The notes under the pieces are model-generated. The model made no database searches, was not told the origin of the DNA, and saw nothing but the letters and a program-made list of their open reading frames with translations. The translations under genes and the position numbers were made by a program. From Phoronis australis (taxonomy: Eukaryota; Phoronida; Phoronidae), in NCBI GenBank assembly GCA_002633005.1, contig NMRA01000520.1, forward strand, positions 129,559 through 193,558: a stretch of DNA of 64,000 bases, given 5' to 3'. Positions 12,765 through 27,700 of this stretch are shown piece by piece. The first letter of the stretch is position 1. Every line of letters begins with the position of its first letter.

Positions 12765-15700
12765 TCGTAGCATTACACGATTACTCGATTTTGCTTCTTG
12801 ATTTTTTCCTGCAGGGTACAGTCACCAGTTGGTAGTGCAAACCAAATTCAATTTTTTCACACACTTTCCCGCTACTCGATCGCTACCATTAATTGCTCCA
12901 AACTTGCGGTTGCCACAAGTCTATGTCTCAGTCTGAATCACAATCTTCAAGATTCCCTATGGTTACCGCATTTTTGAGGTGCGACTGTGGCTACACGAGT
13001 TTGGCCCTCTGATTCCTGAGGTGCCTTAATATCTTTAATGGGTAACCCGACCGGCTCAGTGGCGGATTTAGAGGGGGACCATGGCCCCCCTAAAACTCTC
13101 CATGTTTCCATTCGGCAGTTCGGGGGTGCGCCGTCTGACGGGCAAAATCTTCTGGCTAATACTTTGCCTGCCCCCCCCAAATAAAAACCATGGATCCGCC
13201 CCTGGGTTTGCTTGAGAAGTTTCTTGCTCCGTCACGCAATAAAATCCGTCACGAATTAGATGATTTGAAATGGGTTTATGACCCTGTCCACGCATTTCTC
13301 TCCAATCAGCTCAACTTTCTGTGTCTGGCTAAATGAAACAGATACTGTAAATTGCCACTAACCCAGTTGCACTTAGGAGACTGAATGGCAATTGGGCCAT
13401 TCCCAGCCATCATTTGCTAGGGAACTGGGGCTGGTTCACTTTCAGCCATATCCCAGGAAAGAACTCACCAGCTGGGACTCGTTGCTTAAAAGACAGTTAA
13501 CCAGATTAGTGAACACTTTATCAGTTTGTCCCCAATATCATAAATATTGAATTCATTGTTGAACTAAAACCGTCTCAAAGCTCTCAACTTAAACATCCTT
13601 TGTCTTTACTGCAGTGGTCTAATATTCTTTTCAGCTTTAACTGCCAGTGTGGTGAGTTGGTATGACAACTAGACGATAATGTCAAAGAGCAAAATTATTC
13701 TAAAAGTGACAATAGTGCTCTCTGGATTCACTCTATGGTATAAGACCATGTAATAGATTATGCTAATCCTACAGTTTTGCACAATGATGTAAATCTATTC
13801 AGATTAGCTGGTAAGGAAAGCCTTGCTATTTCTGACCTAAATGTCCAAGACTTCCTTGAATGGGCTGGTTGAACACAGCCCTAGGGGATAGCTTTGTCCT
13901 TTGCATGTGATTACTTTACTGACAAGTGAGTTTCAGTTCAGTTGGTTTTGATACTTGTGACCATGTTGGTTGTGGTTTGATATACTCCTTGAGGATGGTG
14001 AATTGAATTTCATCGAAACGTTGGACATGTATACATGTATCTATCTGCAAATACACAATGCTGACAACAATTCTGCTGCGTTTTCTATAGTAAGATTATT
14101 TTATATAACGCCTCCAGTTTAAGTCCCTATTTACTTTTATTGAGCTAAGGTCTTAGCTTTTAGCGAATTTATTGGTAAATGTCATTAGTCAAAGAGGCCA
14201 CAATAAGGACGAGACATTACATATCAGTGGCACGATTACTCATCAGATTTAGGGAACTCGTCACTAGATCCACCGGCACGAGTATTGAATTATACAGTGT
14301 GCAAATCTTATCATGGGCCCGTTTAATGACAGTGGCTCGAGACATTTAAGACATAAATTTGGTCTTTCGACCGCACTTAAGATGTTTAATTGCTAAAAAA
14401 GCTAATTTTTTTGACTGCATCACTGTCTAGAAATAATTTATAAAAATATCTCTAAGGACTGGCACACATGTGTATAATCACACGTATTTATTCATGTGGC
14501 ATTAAATCACTTCTCTTAATCAGTTGTGTGGTGACCAAAATGCTGCTTTAAGACATTGGTTACTTTCACAAATCAGGATCTAGCTAGTACTATATACCTA
14601 TACGTTACTGTCTTGTCGTCATATAGTCGTTCCACTGGTGTTAGGAAAACCTTCGTAATTGATGCCTGGTTTTTGCAGCCAATGAAAACTCAATTCTAAA
14701 CTGACATTTGTTCATGTATACTTAGTGACGAGGCTAAGCAAATTCGGCAATATGGTGGCCACATTGATTTAGATCATGTCGTGGACCACGATGGGAAGTA
14801 GCGAATTCAGTATTACTGCCAGATGTTGGCTGATTTAAGGCTGGTGTGGATGGCTGTGTGACTCATGGACCATGAGGTTAAATAGAGAATTGAGTAGTAA
14901 TGAATTATCATGTCAGATGTTGGCCGATCTAAGGCTAGTGTGAATGAAAATGTCGTTCGTCATCAATTGTTTTCAAACCCTTTGGAAACAAACCTCTTCC
15001 TCGAGTCATATCGTCGCCAGGAGCCGTCCATCTCAAGGTGACCGTGTTGTTAACGAGATACACCGTTAGGTCGGTAATGCGAGCGGGAGGTATACGGTCT
15101 GGTACCACGTAGTTGGGGTCCAAAGGGAAGCCGCTGACTGTGATCTCGCCCGCTGTGTCGACTCTTTGGAACGATGCTATTGTACTCGCGGTTGAATCAT
15201 CTTTCAAAAATTCTTCAACTGAAATTTTGAAAACATGTGAGCACGAAAGCATATTAAGTGTCTGAGCGTAAAAGATGTCATGTTTGTTTTATGAAGCAAA
15301 AGTCGCTGATTGGAGATGAGAGTGATCTCGCCATGCCTTCAGTGAATGTCGGTCGTGTGTAAAATGTAATACATTAGACAAAGTTTGCAAATGTTAGTAT
15401 CAATTTCATTTACATGTATACGTAATTCCGACTAAGATACCTGTGTCCTCAGATAAAATAGGATGAGAATTTAAACCCTGGCGGCTAATCAGTTGCTGTG
15501 ATTGTCCTTCCTTCATGGCAACTTTTATTTTAACGCCGTAACGCCCATTTCCCTTGAAATCTTGCGCCATAAAATAACCACAATACCGCCCGTCTCTTGG
15601 TAGCATGTCACAACCTGAAAGATAAATTATAATGAGTGTTCATTTATATTCGGTAGTCACTTTCATCTCTATTATGACTTACAAAAAGTTTGGTAAGTAA

Positions 15701-18700
15701 AGTTAGCACGTGAGCAGAGAAACTGTTTCACAACAGGCGAGGTAAGGTTAGCTATTCATGTAGCGACCTCTATCCAATCATAAATTATAGACAACAGATT
15801 CGCATTTTCGTCCGTGCTAGCCAAGATGCGCCGCCACTCTCCTAAATTTCCTGGTGCAGTTTCTGGTTAGTGTATTTTGACGAGAAATATTTGCATCTAC
15901 ATGTACTTTACTGTCCAGTACAACGAAAAAAATAATACTTTCGGCATTGAAACGCTGTTCAAAGTCTTTCAGTAGTTGAAGTGTTGGTATCGTGAGTACT
16001 TTTGGCAATGCTACTGGTAATTAATTACAAAATTCAAACTTCAGTGCCGACTGATTATGTCGTCTGCTTGCCCAATAGCATAGGAGCATAGTTACCGGGC
16101 AGTTTGTGATTTATGGTTCAAATAGGCCTACTGAGAAAACTACGGAAGCATGTTTGTGCACAAATTCCAAGGAGTACCTGTGAATGCAAAAGATATTTAT
16201 AGATTAACCTTTTTGGTTTAGAAAAATATTAATTTCGTTCGAATTAAAAAATGCGCTTCTGCAGCGATTTAACTAGTTTAACCATTGGATGATTATGTTT
16301 CAACATTCTCAAGTGAGCAATTTTTCTGGGAAGTGTTGAGTGGCCCTTAAAATGGCCGTTGGTTGTACTGTGAATGAGCCTTAGGTACAGCGAGAAATGG
16401 TTCTTAAAAGAACCGTTGAATAATCCAACATAAATCACACAGTATACCATGCTCACTCAAGTACTGAAGGTCCTCTTCATTCAAGTTTTCATCTGGGAAG
16501 GTTGGATGAAAACAGAGGAGGTGACAATATCGACGACAGTTACAAGCTAACACAAATGTTACCGTTCTCCAACGCTATCACGAACCCTGCCTCTTTCAGT
16601 TCTTGTTCAGGGATTCATAAGTAACCCTGAACCGTAGGGAAAAAAAGACATATCTAACAAAAACGAATCAAATTTTGAAAATCATCGCCTTTGTACGATT
16701 CCGGTACTCTCGCCAGACTGATGTTCCTCCCCAACATCAATGTCGAAAATCGACGTTACATGTGATGGAAACTTGTGTCCTTTGTTACTAACATTTAACC
16801 CATTTTTTAAGAATGGGGTGTACTGATTTTGTCTAATGTTGATAGAGCATAACTTTTGGTTTTTACAATGCATTCATTGTGTTGAATGCATTCATTTTAA
16901 GTGGCTTCATTGAGTTGAACAGAAAACAAATTAAATGTAACACAATAAAGTTTTGAAAATAAATAGAGCAGTGACAAGAATCCCTAAGAATCGAGCTGTT
17001 TTCGAAAACTTTGCGTCATTGGTGATCTGATTGGTTCATGCATTTACGGCGGGAAAATAATAGACGAAGTATCGTGCACGTGTGCACTCTAGCAACACTT
17101 TGTATCTTATTCTTATTTGGCCAATCTGTTGATGCAGTAATTTTCCTTATTTATGCCCATCCTGATTTGAGTGCAACTTGAGCTTGTTGGGTTCTATCAT
17201 ATATTGGGTTGGCATTGGTACCCACATGTTGCTTACTCGAATGGGCTTCATTTTACCAAGTATTTCAAATTGAGATGAAGTAAATAAACAAAGTGGGTGA
17301 TTATCATCACCGGAATTTCATCATTAGTATCTTTCGACGGGTGCACAAATTTTCTGAGACTAGGGATTGTCAGATTTGTAAAGTAGAAGTGTTTCGTTGG
17401 ATTTCCAGGTTTGGGGCGTTTTTTTATACCGGACCAAAAATAAAAAACGAGACCTTTGTTTAAATCAGGAGCTGCATGATACAGGTTTTACCAGACGTGC
17501 GCAGGCAGCACATGTGGGCCCATTGCACTGATCACTTCGAACCATTTTTTATGGTTTATTAATATATAGTTAAATCAAGCTGAGGACCTTGAAATCTTAT
17601 TCACGGCAATTTTTGGCAGTGGAATTTTCTGAAAATGCTCGTAAGTTAACAACAAAGTTTGACAGCAACGCACTGCAGTTTTGTAGACACTCTACCATAG
17701 GTTACAGACGCGACACAGAGCGTACATTTGATGAATTCTAGCTTACGATTTCACCTGTTTTCGGCGGAGACCGAGTTTCAACCACTTATGGGCTATAATA
17801 AGCGCCCCTTATTCCTGAAGCGGATTTTTCTAAGCGCCCTGGCCGCTTATTAGGGCGAATACGGCAATACTTCAGAAGGGCAATACTTTATGCACGGGAA
17901 CCTTTTGTTACATTAGGAGTGGGATTGGCTCATTATGTACCCTACACGTGGCATAGGACTTTACAAAACTGGTTGAAGAATTTTGTTTTCGTCATAAACG
18001 TTCGTTTGAAAGGCTTAAATTTAGAAATGTTTGGACTTAAGGCGGAAATTTAAAAAAACATGTCCGCTTACAAAAAAATTAACATTGAAGAATAAAAACA
18101 ACCTATACACCCCTCTGGTGTTCCTGTTCCAAGTTTTCAAAGAATTTGGTTGCATTTTCACAGCCTGCAGTCGAGAGATTTTGTGCGGCATATATTCGAC
18201 ATGAAATGAGTGTGTAACCTGCTACTGAATTGCGAGATATGAATAGATCTTAACTGGTCCAGGTGGTTATTTCTGAAGTATTAATGCAATCTTTATTTAT
18301 GTTTTACCAGCGCTCTATTTATTTGTACACGAATGTGAGTTTGTTGAAATCGCTGATCCAAATCCTGGACAAATGTGCACATTCTGCTGAGACCAACCGT
18401 CTGATCAGGGCCAGCGAAGAGTAATTTGGTTAATTCGTTCACTATACTATGACTGAAGTTCCTCGTAAGGACAAGGGTTTACGAGTCACTACCTTTGGAA
18501 GAAATTTAGCGGACATTTTTTGTCAAAAAGTTTACCAGATAGTTTTCATCAGAACGGAGAAAACAAAAATGGATTTGTGAAGACAGGATTAAGTAGTAGG
18601 CCTACCAGAGCCTCTTAAAAACGTTCATCTTCGAGGTGCCTTGAACAAATGTATAAAGTCTTATTGCTGGAACAATTGCCATGCACGTTGACACAAGAAA

Positions 18701-21700
18701 TAAGCTTTTCTTCCCACAGCCGATTATGGGGTCTCCAGATGGTATAGAAGCTAACGCCTTTGCGATTCGCGTGTGTACCCGAAAAACCGGCCACACAGCA
18801 GAAAATTTAGTCAGGGTCCACCAGTGAATAATGACGTAAGGGCTTGTGCGTAAGATCACAGATTTAGTCCATTGAAAGTATACGGAGTTGGCGGTCCATG
18901 CACTATAGTCTATGATCCAATGAAGTTCTCTAAACGTTAACTTAGGAAATGCCAAACACAGCAATTTCATATGGTCATCGGGGAATAAATTACCTGCTCC
19001 GTTATCATCTAATTGCACGACCTTGTTGAGATCATCAGGTCGTTCTATGTCAGCTTCTACCTTTGCTCCGATTACCGGATTGTACCCTTGTAGCACGTCG
19101 GCATAAACTTCAAGGGCAATTCCAGTTGTGAACGTCACATGGTCGACTTCCAGATAAGAAACGACTCTGATTGGCTCAGAGGAAGAGTTAGAACTGCGTG
19201 ACGTCACACCTACCACTACTGCTTGAGCACTTCTGGATTTCACCACGTAAAGATATTTTCCAGACTGGAAAATTCAAATAAATTTTGTAGTTTGGAATAT
19301 TGTATGACTTAACTAAAAAAACTTTTGAAAATCGCAGTTTATGGTTTCGGTTCCTTAAAGCAGACATATTTAGAGAGAATCTAATGACCACGTGGTGGAA
19401 GGGATGACCAGGCTATTCCAAACTCTGATATTTTTTCTTTGCTGGCCAGTTCTTTACTGGTCGTATAATGTACTCATTAAGACTTTTAAAGCGAATCCAG
19501 TCGCAAACCGTGATGCATAATAGAACATTTTGTAGAGTGAAGTTCAGAAAGCAGCCAAAATGGGACAGATACACCGTACATGTACACAAGTGAATTTGCT
19601 GTGCAAAGAAACTCATATCATCCCAACTGTTTAGAAAGCATGGCTTTATAACGGGACGTTATATGCTGAACCTGTCACTGTATACATGTACATATAGATT
19701 CGAACAATCACTAGTGACCGTTAAGGGTGCGTTGTCGAACAGGTGTTACCTTAGCTACTCCCGGAATTTGAATCGTCAATAAATTAAAGTCTTTCTGATC
19801 CTTGTAAAACTGCGAAGAGCTGTTGTACACAGTGCCACCAGGCGTTGTTAGTTGGACCTGCATTATACATCATAGTCATAATAGTTTGGCAGAAGCCTCC
19901 TCCGCGGAGGACTGACAAGTGACCACACATTTGAGTGAGAGTATCCGTTAAAAATTTGAACAGAAAACAGTCTGGTGTGGTGAAATAATCTGTTGCAAAT
20001 AGTCAAAAATGCTAGATTCAGAAAACGGCAACTTGCTTTACACTAATGCAGCAATTCAAATATATGTGATGACGATCTCTGTTTATGGAGATCAAAATCC
20101 AATACCATTTTACACGGATATCGAGAATTTCTGGGTTTGGCATATTTCAATTTGTTTTTCAATCTAATCTGAAAAAGGTCCCCACACATTGAAACTCTCT
20201 CTACAGTCTCGCCAAACTGGTGTTCACTAAGGGAAGTGAATGAATAATTTGCAAAGTGGTCACATCTTGTAACATATTATGAACATTGGCAGCATTTTTC
20301 TTTGAAAAATGAATCTTAAAGAGGAATTAATCTGGGGTTCTGTCAAAACAAGCTTTGTTCAAAGTACTTCCTGTTACAACATTATCCTGAAACTGGCCCA
20401 CAGTCAACTTTCAGTGACTATAGGGATCCAGAGAACTGGCCGTTCTCATTGTTTAATACCAGGCTCATAAAATTTCTGGTTACACAGAATTTTGAAATTA
20501 AATGTGCTGAATCCGAAGAATGGGGCTATTCGGAAAATTTACATTAACTAGAGGGCGCGCATGTACTAGTGGTGATAGATTAACAACCTCGATTTCGCGA
20601 GCCCTTTAAATACATGGTGAAATGGCTTGTAGGTGTGCAAACTGAATCTGAGATTGCGTGAAAAGGGTGTTTCTATGAGAGAAAGTAAGCACGACCTTAT
20701 ACAAAGGTAAGGTTTGTGATTATTTCAACGATTATTTCATGTTTATGCTACTGGTGTATGTTAACTGAGATACTCGCCGATGTCGACTTCGCGATAGTCG
20801 CCAGTCGGGTTAATGTTTGTTGTGATGCGTGTTACGATACTTGACGTAGCACTCGAGATCTTTTCGTACATCAAAGCAGTATTATTGTTTGGAATGATTT
20901 CTAACAGGCTTATCAGTGACAGTTACATCAATGAATGCTTAATGTTTAACTCGATATGGGTTAGTGAGATTACAATCCAAGCCCAATGCCATGGCAAAGG
21001 GTACGTAAATATCCATTAGACTATTTGTTTACTATTTGTTTTCCGGAAAATTATTACACGTTGAAATGAAATTCTATCATGTCTGTTTTCACGTGACCTT
21101 ATGTTTTTAGGTTTGAGGGCTTGTACCCTGCAGAGGAGATATGCATCGTTTCTGCATCGACCCTGAATGGAAAAAATTGGTTTTAAGCCGTTGACTGCAG
21201 CTAACCAGCAAGATCTTCCCATCCAGTGTACATGTAGATCTGTTGTTAAAACCTACTTTCTTCATCGGAGACAACGAACAAGCTTTGTTACTCCTTTCTC
21301 TTGCCACAGCATTTCAACACACAATTAGTGCTGCATGGCACAATGTACATGTCAGTGGCCCTGGTGAAATGTCAATCTCAGTACGAAGTTACCATAAGGC
21401 AACGTGTCGTTTGTGTATGAAGAGGAATTATATCTACCGCTACAAAAATCAGCCTCGTTGGTGAGGATACCCTTTCAAAGGCAATAAGTACTGTGTGGAC
21501 AATAGCTTATTTCCCTTCCTGGAAGAAACATGCTGGATTGAAGCTAAAGAAGATATAGTGACACTGTGGTCTAGTTCAGGGTCAGATTTTGGGCACAAAA
21601 CGAGTCAAGTGATATGCTGTTGTGTTTACCTTCAAGGATCTAATTGAGGCTGAATGAGGTTACCTGGAGGAAAGCTACGTGCCGAAACTGGACCTTTTTA

Positions 21701-24700
21701 CAAGCGCTTAGATAGGCTATTGAAACTAGATCTCTGTTAAATGAAAACCAAAAGCATCTGGTATAAATACCTCTTCTTTCTCACTGAGTGACATTAACAT
21801 TTCCTTTCAGAAGAAAGGCTTTATAATAATGGTAAAATCTTTTCAATTTGGTACACATTATGGGGAAATGACATCCAGTGACTGCATCGATTGTCTTATT
21901 GTCAGTAGAAAGCCCGTTAATGTTACACTTTGATGATCGAATAAATTTTTCATCAACAGGCAAGTTTGTCACTAATTATTGAAACCACAATATTTCCTCA
22001 GTTTTAAAGCCCCATACAGTGCAGTTGTGCTTATTCTTTGTTGACCTCTAGAAATACGCAGCGATCAAAATAAAGTATTCCCTTTGTTTGCATTTGATTT
22101 GTTTGTGTGTGTAATTATTTTTAGAGCTTTCTTAAGAAGGCCTTTGCACAATTTTAAGTTTTGTGATAACTTGTCCACAACAAAAGTTCCACATGCAAGA
22201 AAAGTATATAAAGAAAGAGCATTGTTAAAAACAATTGTAATTTTCCCACGCAATGGAGTCCATAATCAGGCATATCAAAGGCTGAATTTCTGAACTAGGT
22301 TCAATTCTCTCAGGTTATTGCTGAAGGGTTACTTTTCACTTTGTCCAAAGGTAAAATAGATGGTGAGGCGGCTGGTTTCAGTCGTTTTCTCTCACCTGTA
22401 ACAGAATAGTCAGAGAAATATTAGCAAATTATAAAAGAAAACACAAGACAAAACTACTTTAGTGAGGCAGAACATACTTGACGTTTCATCTTCATGTTTA
22501 TATCTTTGTACCCAAGTCTTACTTAAGATCTGAATTAAACTATGTGAAACAGGCTAAAAGTGATTTAATAATGTGTATTTTTCACGACACCTAAAATGAG
22601 CATCTGACCTCAACAAGTAAAATTCATTGTAGGTGTCAATTTATATTCCAATGCAATGTTATGACGTTTACTGAATAGCTTATTCATGTTAATTCGGTAA
22701 CTAATCTGGTAGTCCTGGGGGTGGGGTCCGCTATGAAATAAGGAAACTCACTTGTCTAGAGAATTTTATTGGAGATATCATAGATTTGAAGAGAAAATGT
22801 TTTGAAAAAGGCACCCCTGACTTCTGAGCGTCACGTACCACGCACCTCTTATAATATATTGGGCGCATTCCCACCCTTGGAGGACAATATGTGAGTATGT
22901 GCTGCTAGCCTTCCCGGCATCCGAGTCCTGGGTGAGTTTCCGAAAAGAAACACTTAGTTCCATTCAATAAACCCGTTATTCAGTGGGGTAACTGGTGGGG
23001 ATAACATCACCGAACGATGTCGATAGAAACTTGATTGCTAAAACTTACCAAGTAACCTTATGTAGTCTCCCAAAGGAGCTTCGGCATTCACACACTTTTT
23101 CTCAGTTGGTTGACCCTTTTGACCGCAATGCTCCACGAATGTAGTAACCTTAGCTCTTTTGGTAATTTGTGACCACCTGTCGAAGACTTGCACCAGGGAA
23201 AATAGCAATAATAAGGCTTTCCGCGACGACGTTTTTTGATAACAATCCGTCTTTTTACCAGCTGTTTACATGCAGACAGCGACGCATGAGCAATTCAATC
23301 ACCACTAGTACAGCAGCGACACCGCGAGGAGAATTCTCCGAGTAGCCCCATTAACGAACAGTCAGTTCTTTCAGAGCCCAGAGAGGGAAACAATCTGCGA
23401 CCACTTGTATTGTGTAGCATAAACCAACACTAAGTTGTAATTTGACACAAATCACTGTAGTTTCATTGCTGCTTTAGTAGAATTGTAGAAAATTTTTCCT
23501 TTTTTGCAATACAATAGCAGTTTAACAAAAGTCGTCATTTATGTATTGCAAAGAGTTTCGGGTCATGACGTATCAAAAGTAAACGGGCGCACACATAATA
23601 TGCAAACCATACCAATACCTCTATAGAGCTTGAATACGAGAATGACACGAATGTTTCATTTCCAACTGTAGTGTCGATGTTAAAAGAATTGCTTTCTTCA
23701 CCCCCGGAATTGAAAGTAAGGGTCTCACTGACTACCTGTTTAATACGAATAGAAGGAATAACAAATTAAACCATTTCCAGAAATGCGTTCCTGCATTCAG
23801 TGTTATGGAGTGGAAATTGATTACATCGCACACAGAACCTAATGCAGTATATGGATATGATTTAAAAAGCTTATAAAACATAAATATAGAAAATAATCGT
23901 GGATGTAAGGACATACACAGGCCGGAAAGATGTGGACAATTGAAACACTACAACTGTGAAATTGTTATGTGTTGCGAAAGGTCTGAATTTATGATAGAAC
24001 TGTGAGTTACAGTTGCCCAATAATTTAAGGGGAATTCGCGGCGAGAAAAGTAATGAGTATTTTAAAAATATTTGAACGGGATAGACATCGGTTTTAATTT
24101 CAGGAAATGTCTGGGAAACAAAAGCGAGAATTGGCAAATTATAGAAACAAAATACAAAACAGCCGATTTTGTTGTTTATGGCTCTCGTCAAAGCTAAGAG
24201 CTTCAAGAAGTCTATCTCTTTCAACAATAATCCCAAAATTGTTCTTCGGCCGAAAAACGACAATTTACTTTTAAGAACATGTTGTACAATGTACGTGTGC
24301 CTGAGTTACTCACCGTCACTTTTCCCTTTTTGGCATGAGTCGCTCCACCTGTTACCAGAGAATTTAATGCATCTTGAATCCCCGTGGATTTTTGGTCTGT
24401 AGAAGCGTATAAAGAACGACCTCCTGTAGACGCTGACAGAGCCGTTATCTTCCCGTCAGCATTTTGCCCGTAGGCTATACTGTGGATGATGATCCCGAGT
24501 CTCTTTATTTCCGTTTCAACATCTTCGATGAATGGCGCGGTATTCTCCTTGCCGTCCGTCAGGAGAATGATCTGACTACCGACCAGGTCCTGTTCATCGG
24601 CGGTGTCCAACTTAAGAATCTAGAAACAATTCTCAAGAACATATAACTACATCAACGGCCCCTCACACCAACAGGCTTGCACGTGTTATTGTTAGGTCAC

Positions 24701-27700
24701 GTGATGTGACAACGTTCGCCTAATGTAGTGCCAATAGCGAATGTGCAAATCTCAATGCACATGCCCCAGACCAGTTACTCCCTGTTGCATTCTGGGATAG
24801 TTTGTATGCCTAGCAGCAGCGCCGTGAGAGTTTCTATACAGAAGAGATTACTATATTTAGCTGCCGTTTTCAATTATTAAGACTAGAAAATATATTACAA
24901 ACTCTCAGTATCTTATTAAAATTATAATTTTAAAAATTTGTACACTCCAAGACATGTGTTTATAGTTTACCTGGCCCTGGTCTCCAATATCCGTACTCAG
25001 ACTCGAATCTTACTCAAACTCACACTTCTTACTCACCGCACTTCATTGCCGCCAATTTTTAAAGTCCTTGTAACTACGATTCCTGGCAACTGGCGAATGC
25101 TAATCGCACGTCGACGAGGCAATACAAGGGTCAAAGGCAGCTTTGGTGCGGGGATTGCCGTGATTGAAGTGCGTGTGCAACGATTTGTACGGTTTCCTAA
25201 GGAAAGTTTATGAAAACAATTTGCTTCCCTGTCAGATTTCACAAAATAGTTTATTCATCGATAATTCCTCGATCCCCGAATGATATTCCAGATTTTTTGC
25301 CGATTTAGGAGTAGACGCCTCGTTCCGTTCACTGATGAACTCTGAATGCTTGCCTATATAGTGTACTACATGTAGGTCTAGTGCTTTTAACTCACGCGCC
25401 AAATGTCAGCTAACTTGATAAACCCGGTAAAATGCAAAGATACAGTATCGAAGTTTTGACATCAGCATAGTCATACACGGCAATGGGTTCTATCAGGAAG
25501 AGGTAACCAGGAAGGGACAATTAGCTAAACCGCCGTTTTTGGCCTCCATCCCCGGACTAATTTCAGGACTTAAGTTTCGTTTAAAAGGAAGCAAATGATT
25601 TTATCAGAGAGAATAAAGCTTTTTCTATAGACGGATATCAAAAAACTCACTTTGCAACCTTAAACAGTGGTGTAATTGTACTTTGAAAATATCGACTTCA
25701 GCGCATGCAATCGCAACTTCCCATACGCAGTCACGGGTATTTAAGCTCTTCCGTCGATGTATAGATGGCGCAGTAGTCAAGTACTCACTCATTTGCATAT
25801 CAAATTTGCATGTGGGAGATATGAGACTCGTCAGTTGTTGGTCGAGCGCTTGAGTGGATAAAGCGGTGCCTTCCCGCTGAAAGCACGCGCTGATGAAGAG
25901 ACCACAGCTAACTCGATCGCTTCGCAATCAGGAGGTGAAAGCACTCTCATGACCGCAGTTCTGAATTCCAGCTAAGCAAGCCCTATTTCGAGGGTCGGCC
26001 GGACTTTGAGTTGTTTTCGTCCCCTGACAGTGGAATGCAGAGAAGAATAGAATGAGGTCAACATCGAACTTTCTGCGGCTACCTATTGTGTAGACACAAG
26101 TTTGAAGTGTCAGAACCATAGACGGAGCGCGCGGGATGTCTACGATTCCTGTTCTTCTTCAGTTGACGAAAACATTGCTATCGGCATAAAGAATGACCGT
26201 GGGAAATTCATTTTGAGGTGGACACATGTATTCAAGAATAAATAATTAATACTCTGTAATATCTCACCCTCCGCGTTTCGTTTCTTTGACGTTGTTTGAG
26301 GTTGCGGTATCGTGAAACAACGCCATCGGGTGAGAGAAGTTGCACCGAATAATTGGAATTGGCTGCAGTTCTTTCCTTTAGAGTGCCCGGACTCAACTGT
26401 GACGTTTTCTTGGCAAGTTTCTTGCCTGCCGAAATTTTTCTGAGCATCGAAGACGTCGGCCTTCTGTGCCAATCAACCTTTTATCTGCTACAAAAATGTT
26501 ATGCCTAATTGTCTACCATTTTAGCACACTTTGTGACTCTGCTACAATTAACACTGCCATAATCGTATTTCTTAATTTCACCACAGTATGCATACTTGGA
26601 AGTTAGTTTTGCTAGGTGGTCTCCCAATTTAAGCCACAACAGTTGTTCATCATTAAATGTCTCAAATTCCTCGACGCCATGGACATTTCCCTCAACACAA
26701 AACCCACCATTCTTAAAAATTCGTATATATGTGCTATAATTGCTTCGAAGGACCGGCAGTAACCGTGGCTGGAATGTTGGCTGCTTCGCGACTAAGTTTA
26801 CAGCTAACTCCTGTTGAAATTCTCCATACTTCAAAATTCTTGTTTGCAGGTGTTGGTAATTGCCTTCAATGGTTTTCATAATGAGAGACTAGAAATCCGA
26901 GTTCTCACAACGCCCACTGGCCTGGTGCTGCCTTACACTTACACTGCCGGGCCACCTTGCTACAATCGACTTGCGCAATAGCCGGATTAGTGTCCACATT
27001 TGTGGTCACGTGCCCATGAGACAAGCTGCAGCAACAAATTCAATACGAATCCATAAACCCTTTTACACGCACAACTAAATGCGCAAAACTGCTCCTGCAT
27101 TTCTTAAACATTTAATCTAATGCTCAAGCTATGCAACGAGTGCGTCAGTGTTGAAACACAAACATGACAATGGCCCAACGATGGACTCCTTGCATCAGGA
27201 CCTTAGTAAGCGGGGGGAGGGCGCGTGCCACCCCAAAAAAATGCATGCCTCAGGGTCAAACCGTAGCAACCGACAAAGGTGTGGGGCTGGGGAAAGACAA
27301 GAAAGAAAGACTTCGAATACTGATCAGAGAGAAAATTCAAGAAAACATTGAAAACTCGGTATCAGTGTATGGTTTACCATTTGAGGGCCCTGGCCAGGAC
27401 AATTGTTGTTAGGGTCTCCGTTTTTCAGCATAGGTCGTCTAAACTCCCTTGAAAATGTGCACTTAATCATTCATACATGTATTTCGAAAATTCGAGAGAA
27501 TTTGTAAAGCAAAATGTTGCGGAACGTATTTCAGAGGTGCACTATATGGGGGCTGAGGGGGCTTTAGCCCCCACTTTTTTCAGTGCTGCGCCCTCTCCCG
27601 ACATGACACTGCCAACTACTCACGAGGGGAAGATGAGATTTCAAATTCATCAAAAACACAAAACATTCGTGCACAGCACAAAAACTGTCTTGTAAGAAAT

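Larger units (their letters stand above)
10743..14993 (-). other. CLCA intron 14
   Basis: 4.25 kb intron. Contains a CA microsatellite (12669-12766) and a small MITE-like element (13057-13204). I recognise nothing else in it. Confidence 0.8.

Noticed and set aside
18602-19246. 214-codon minus ORF taken as one exon
   Set aside because: Only 18994-19264 is CLCA exon 12; the rest is read-through past a GTAATT donor, and the family sequence resumes at 15614.
23038-23262. Alternative CLCA exon between exons 10 and 11
   Set aside because: No acceptor gives the phase 0 to 0 reading needed; each candidate frame hits a stop.
25820-25920. tRNA-like A box (TGAGTGGATAAAGCGG) suggesting a tRNA or SINE
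   Set aside because: No B box at a suitable distance and no cloverleaf fold.
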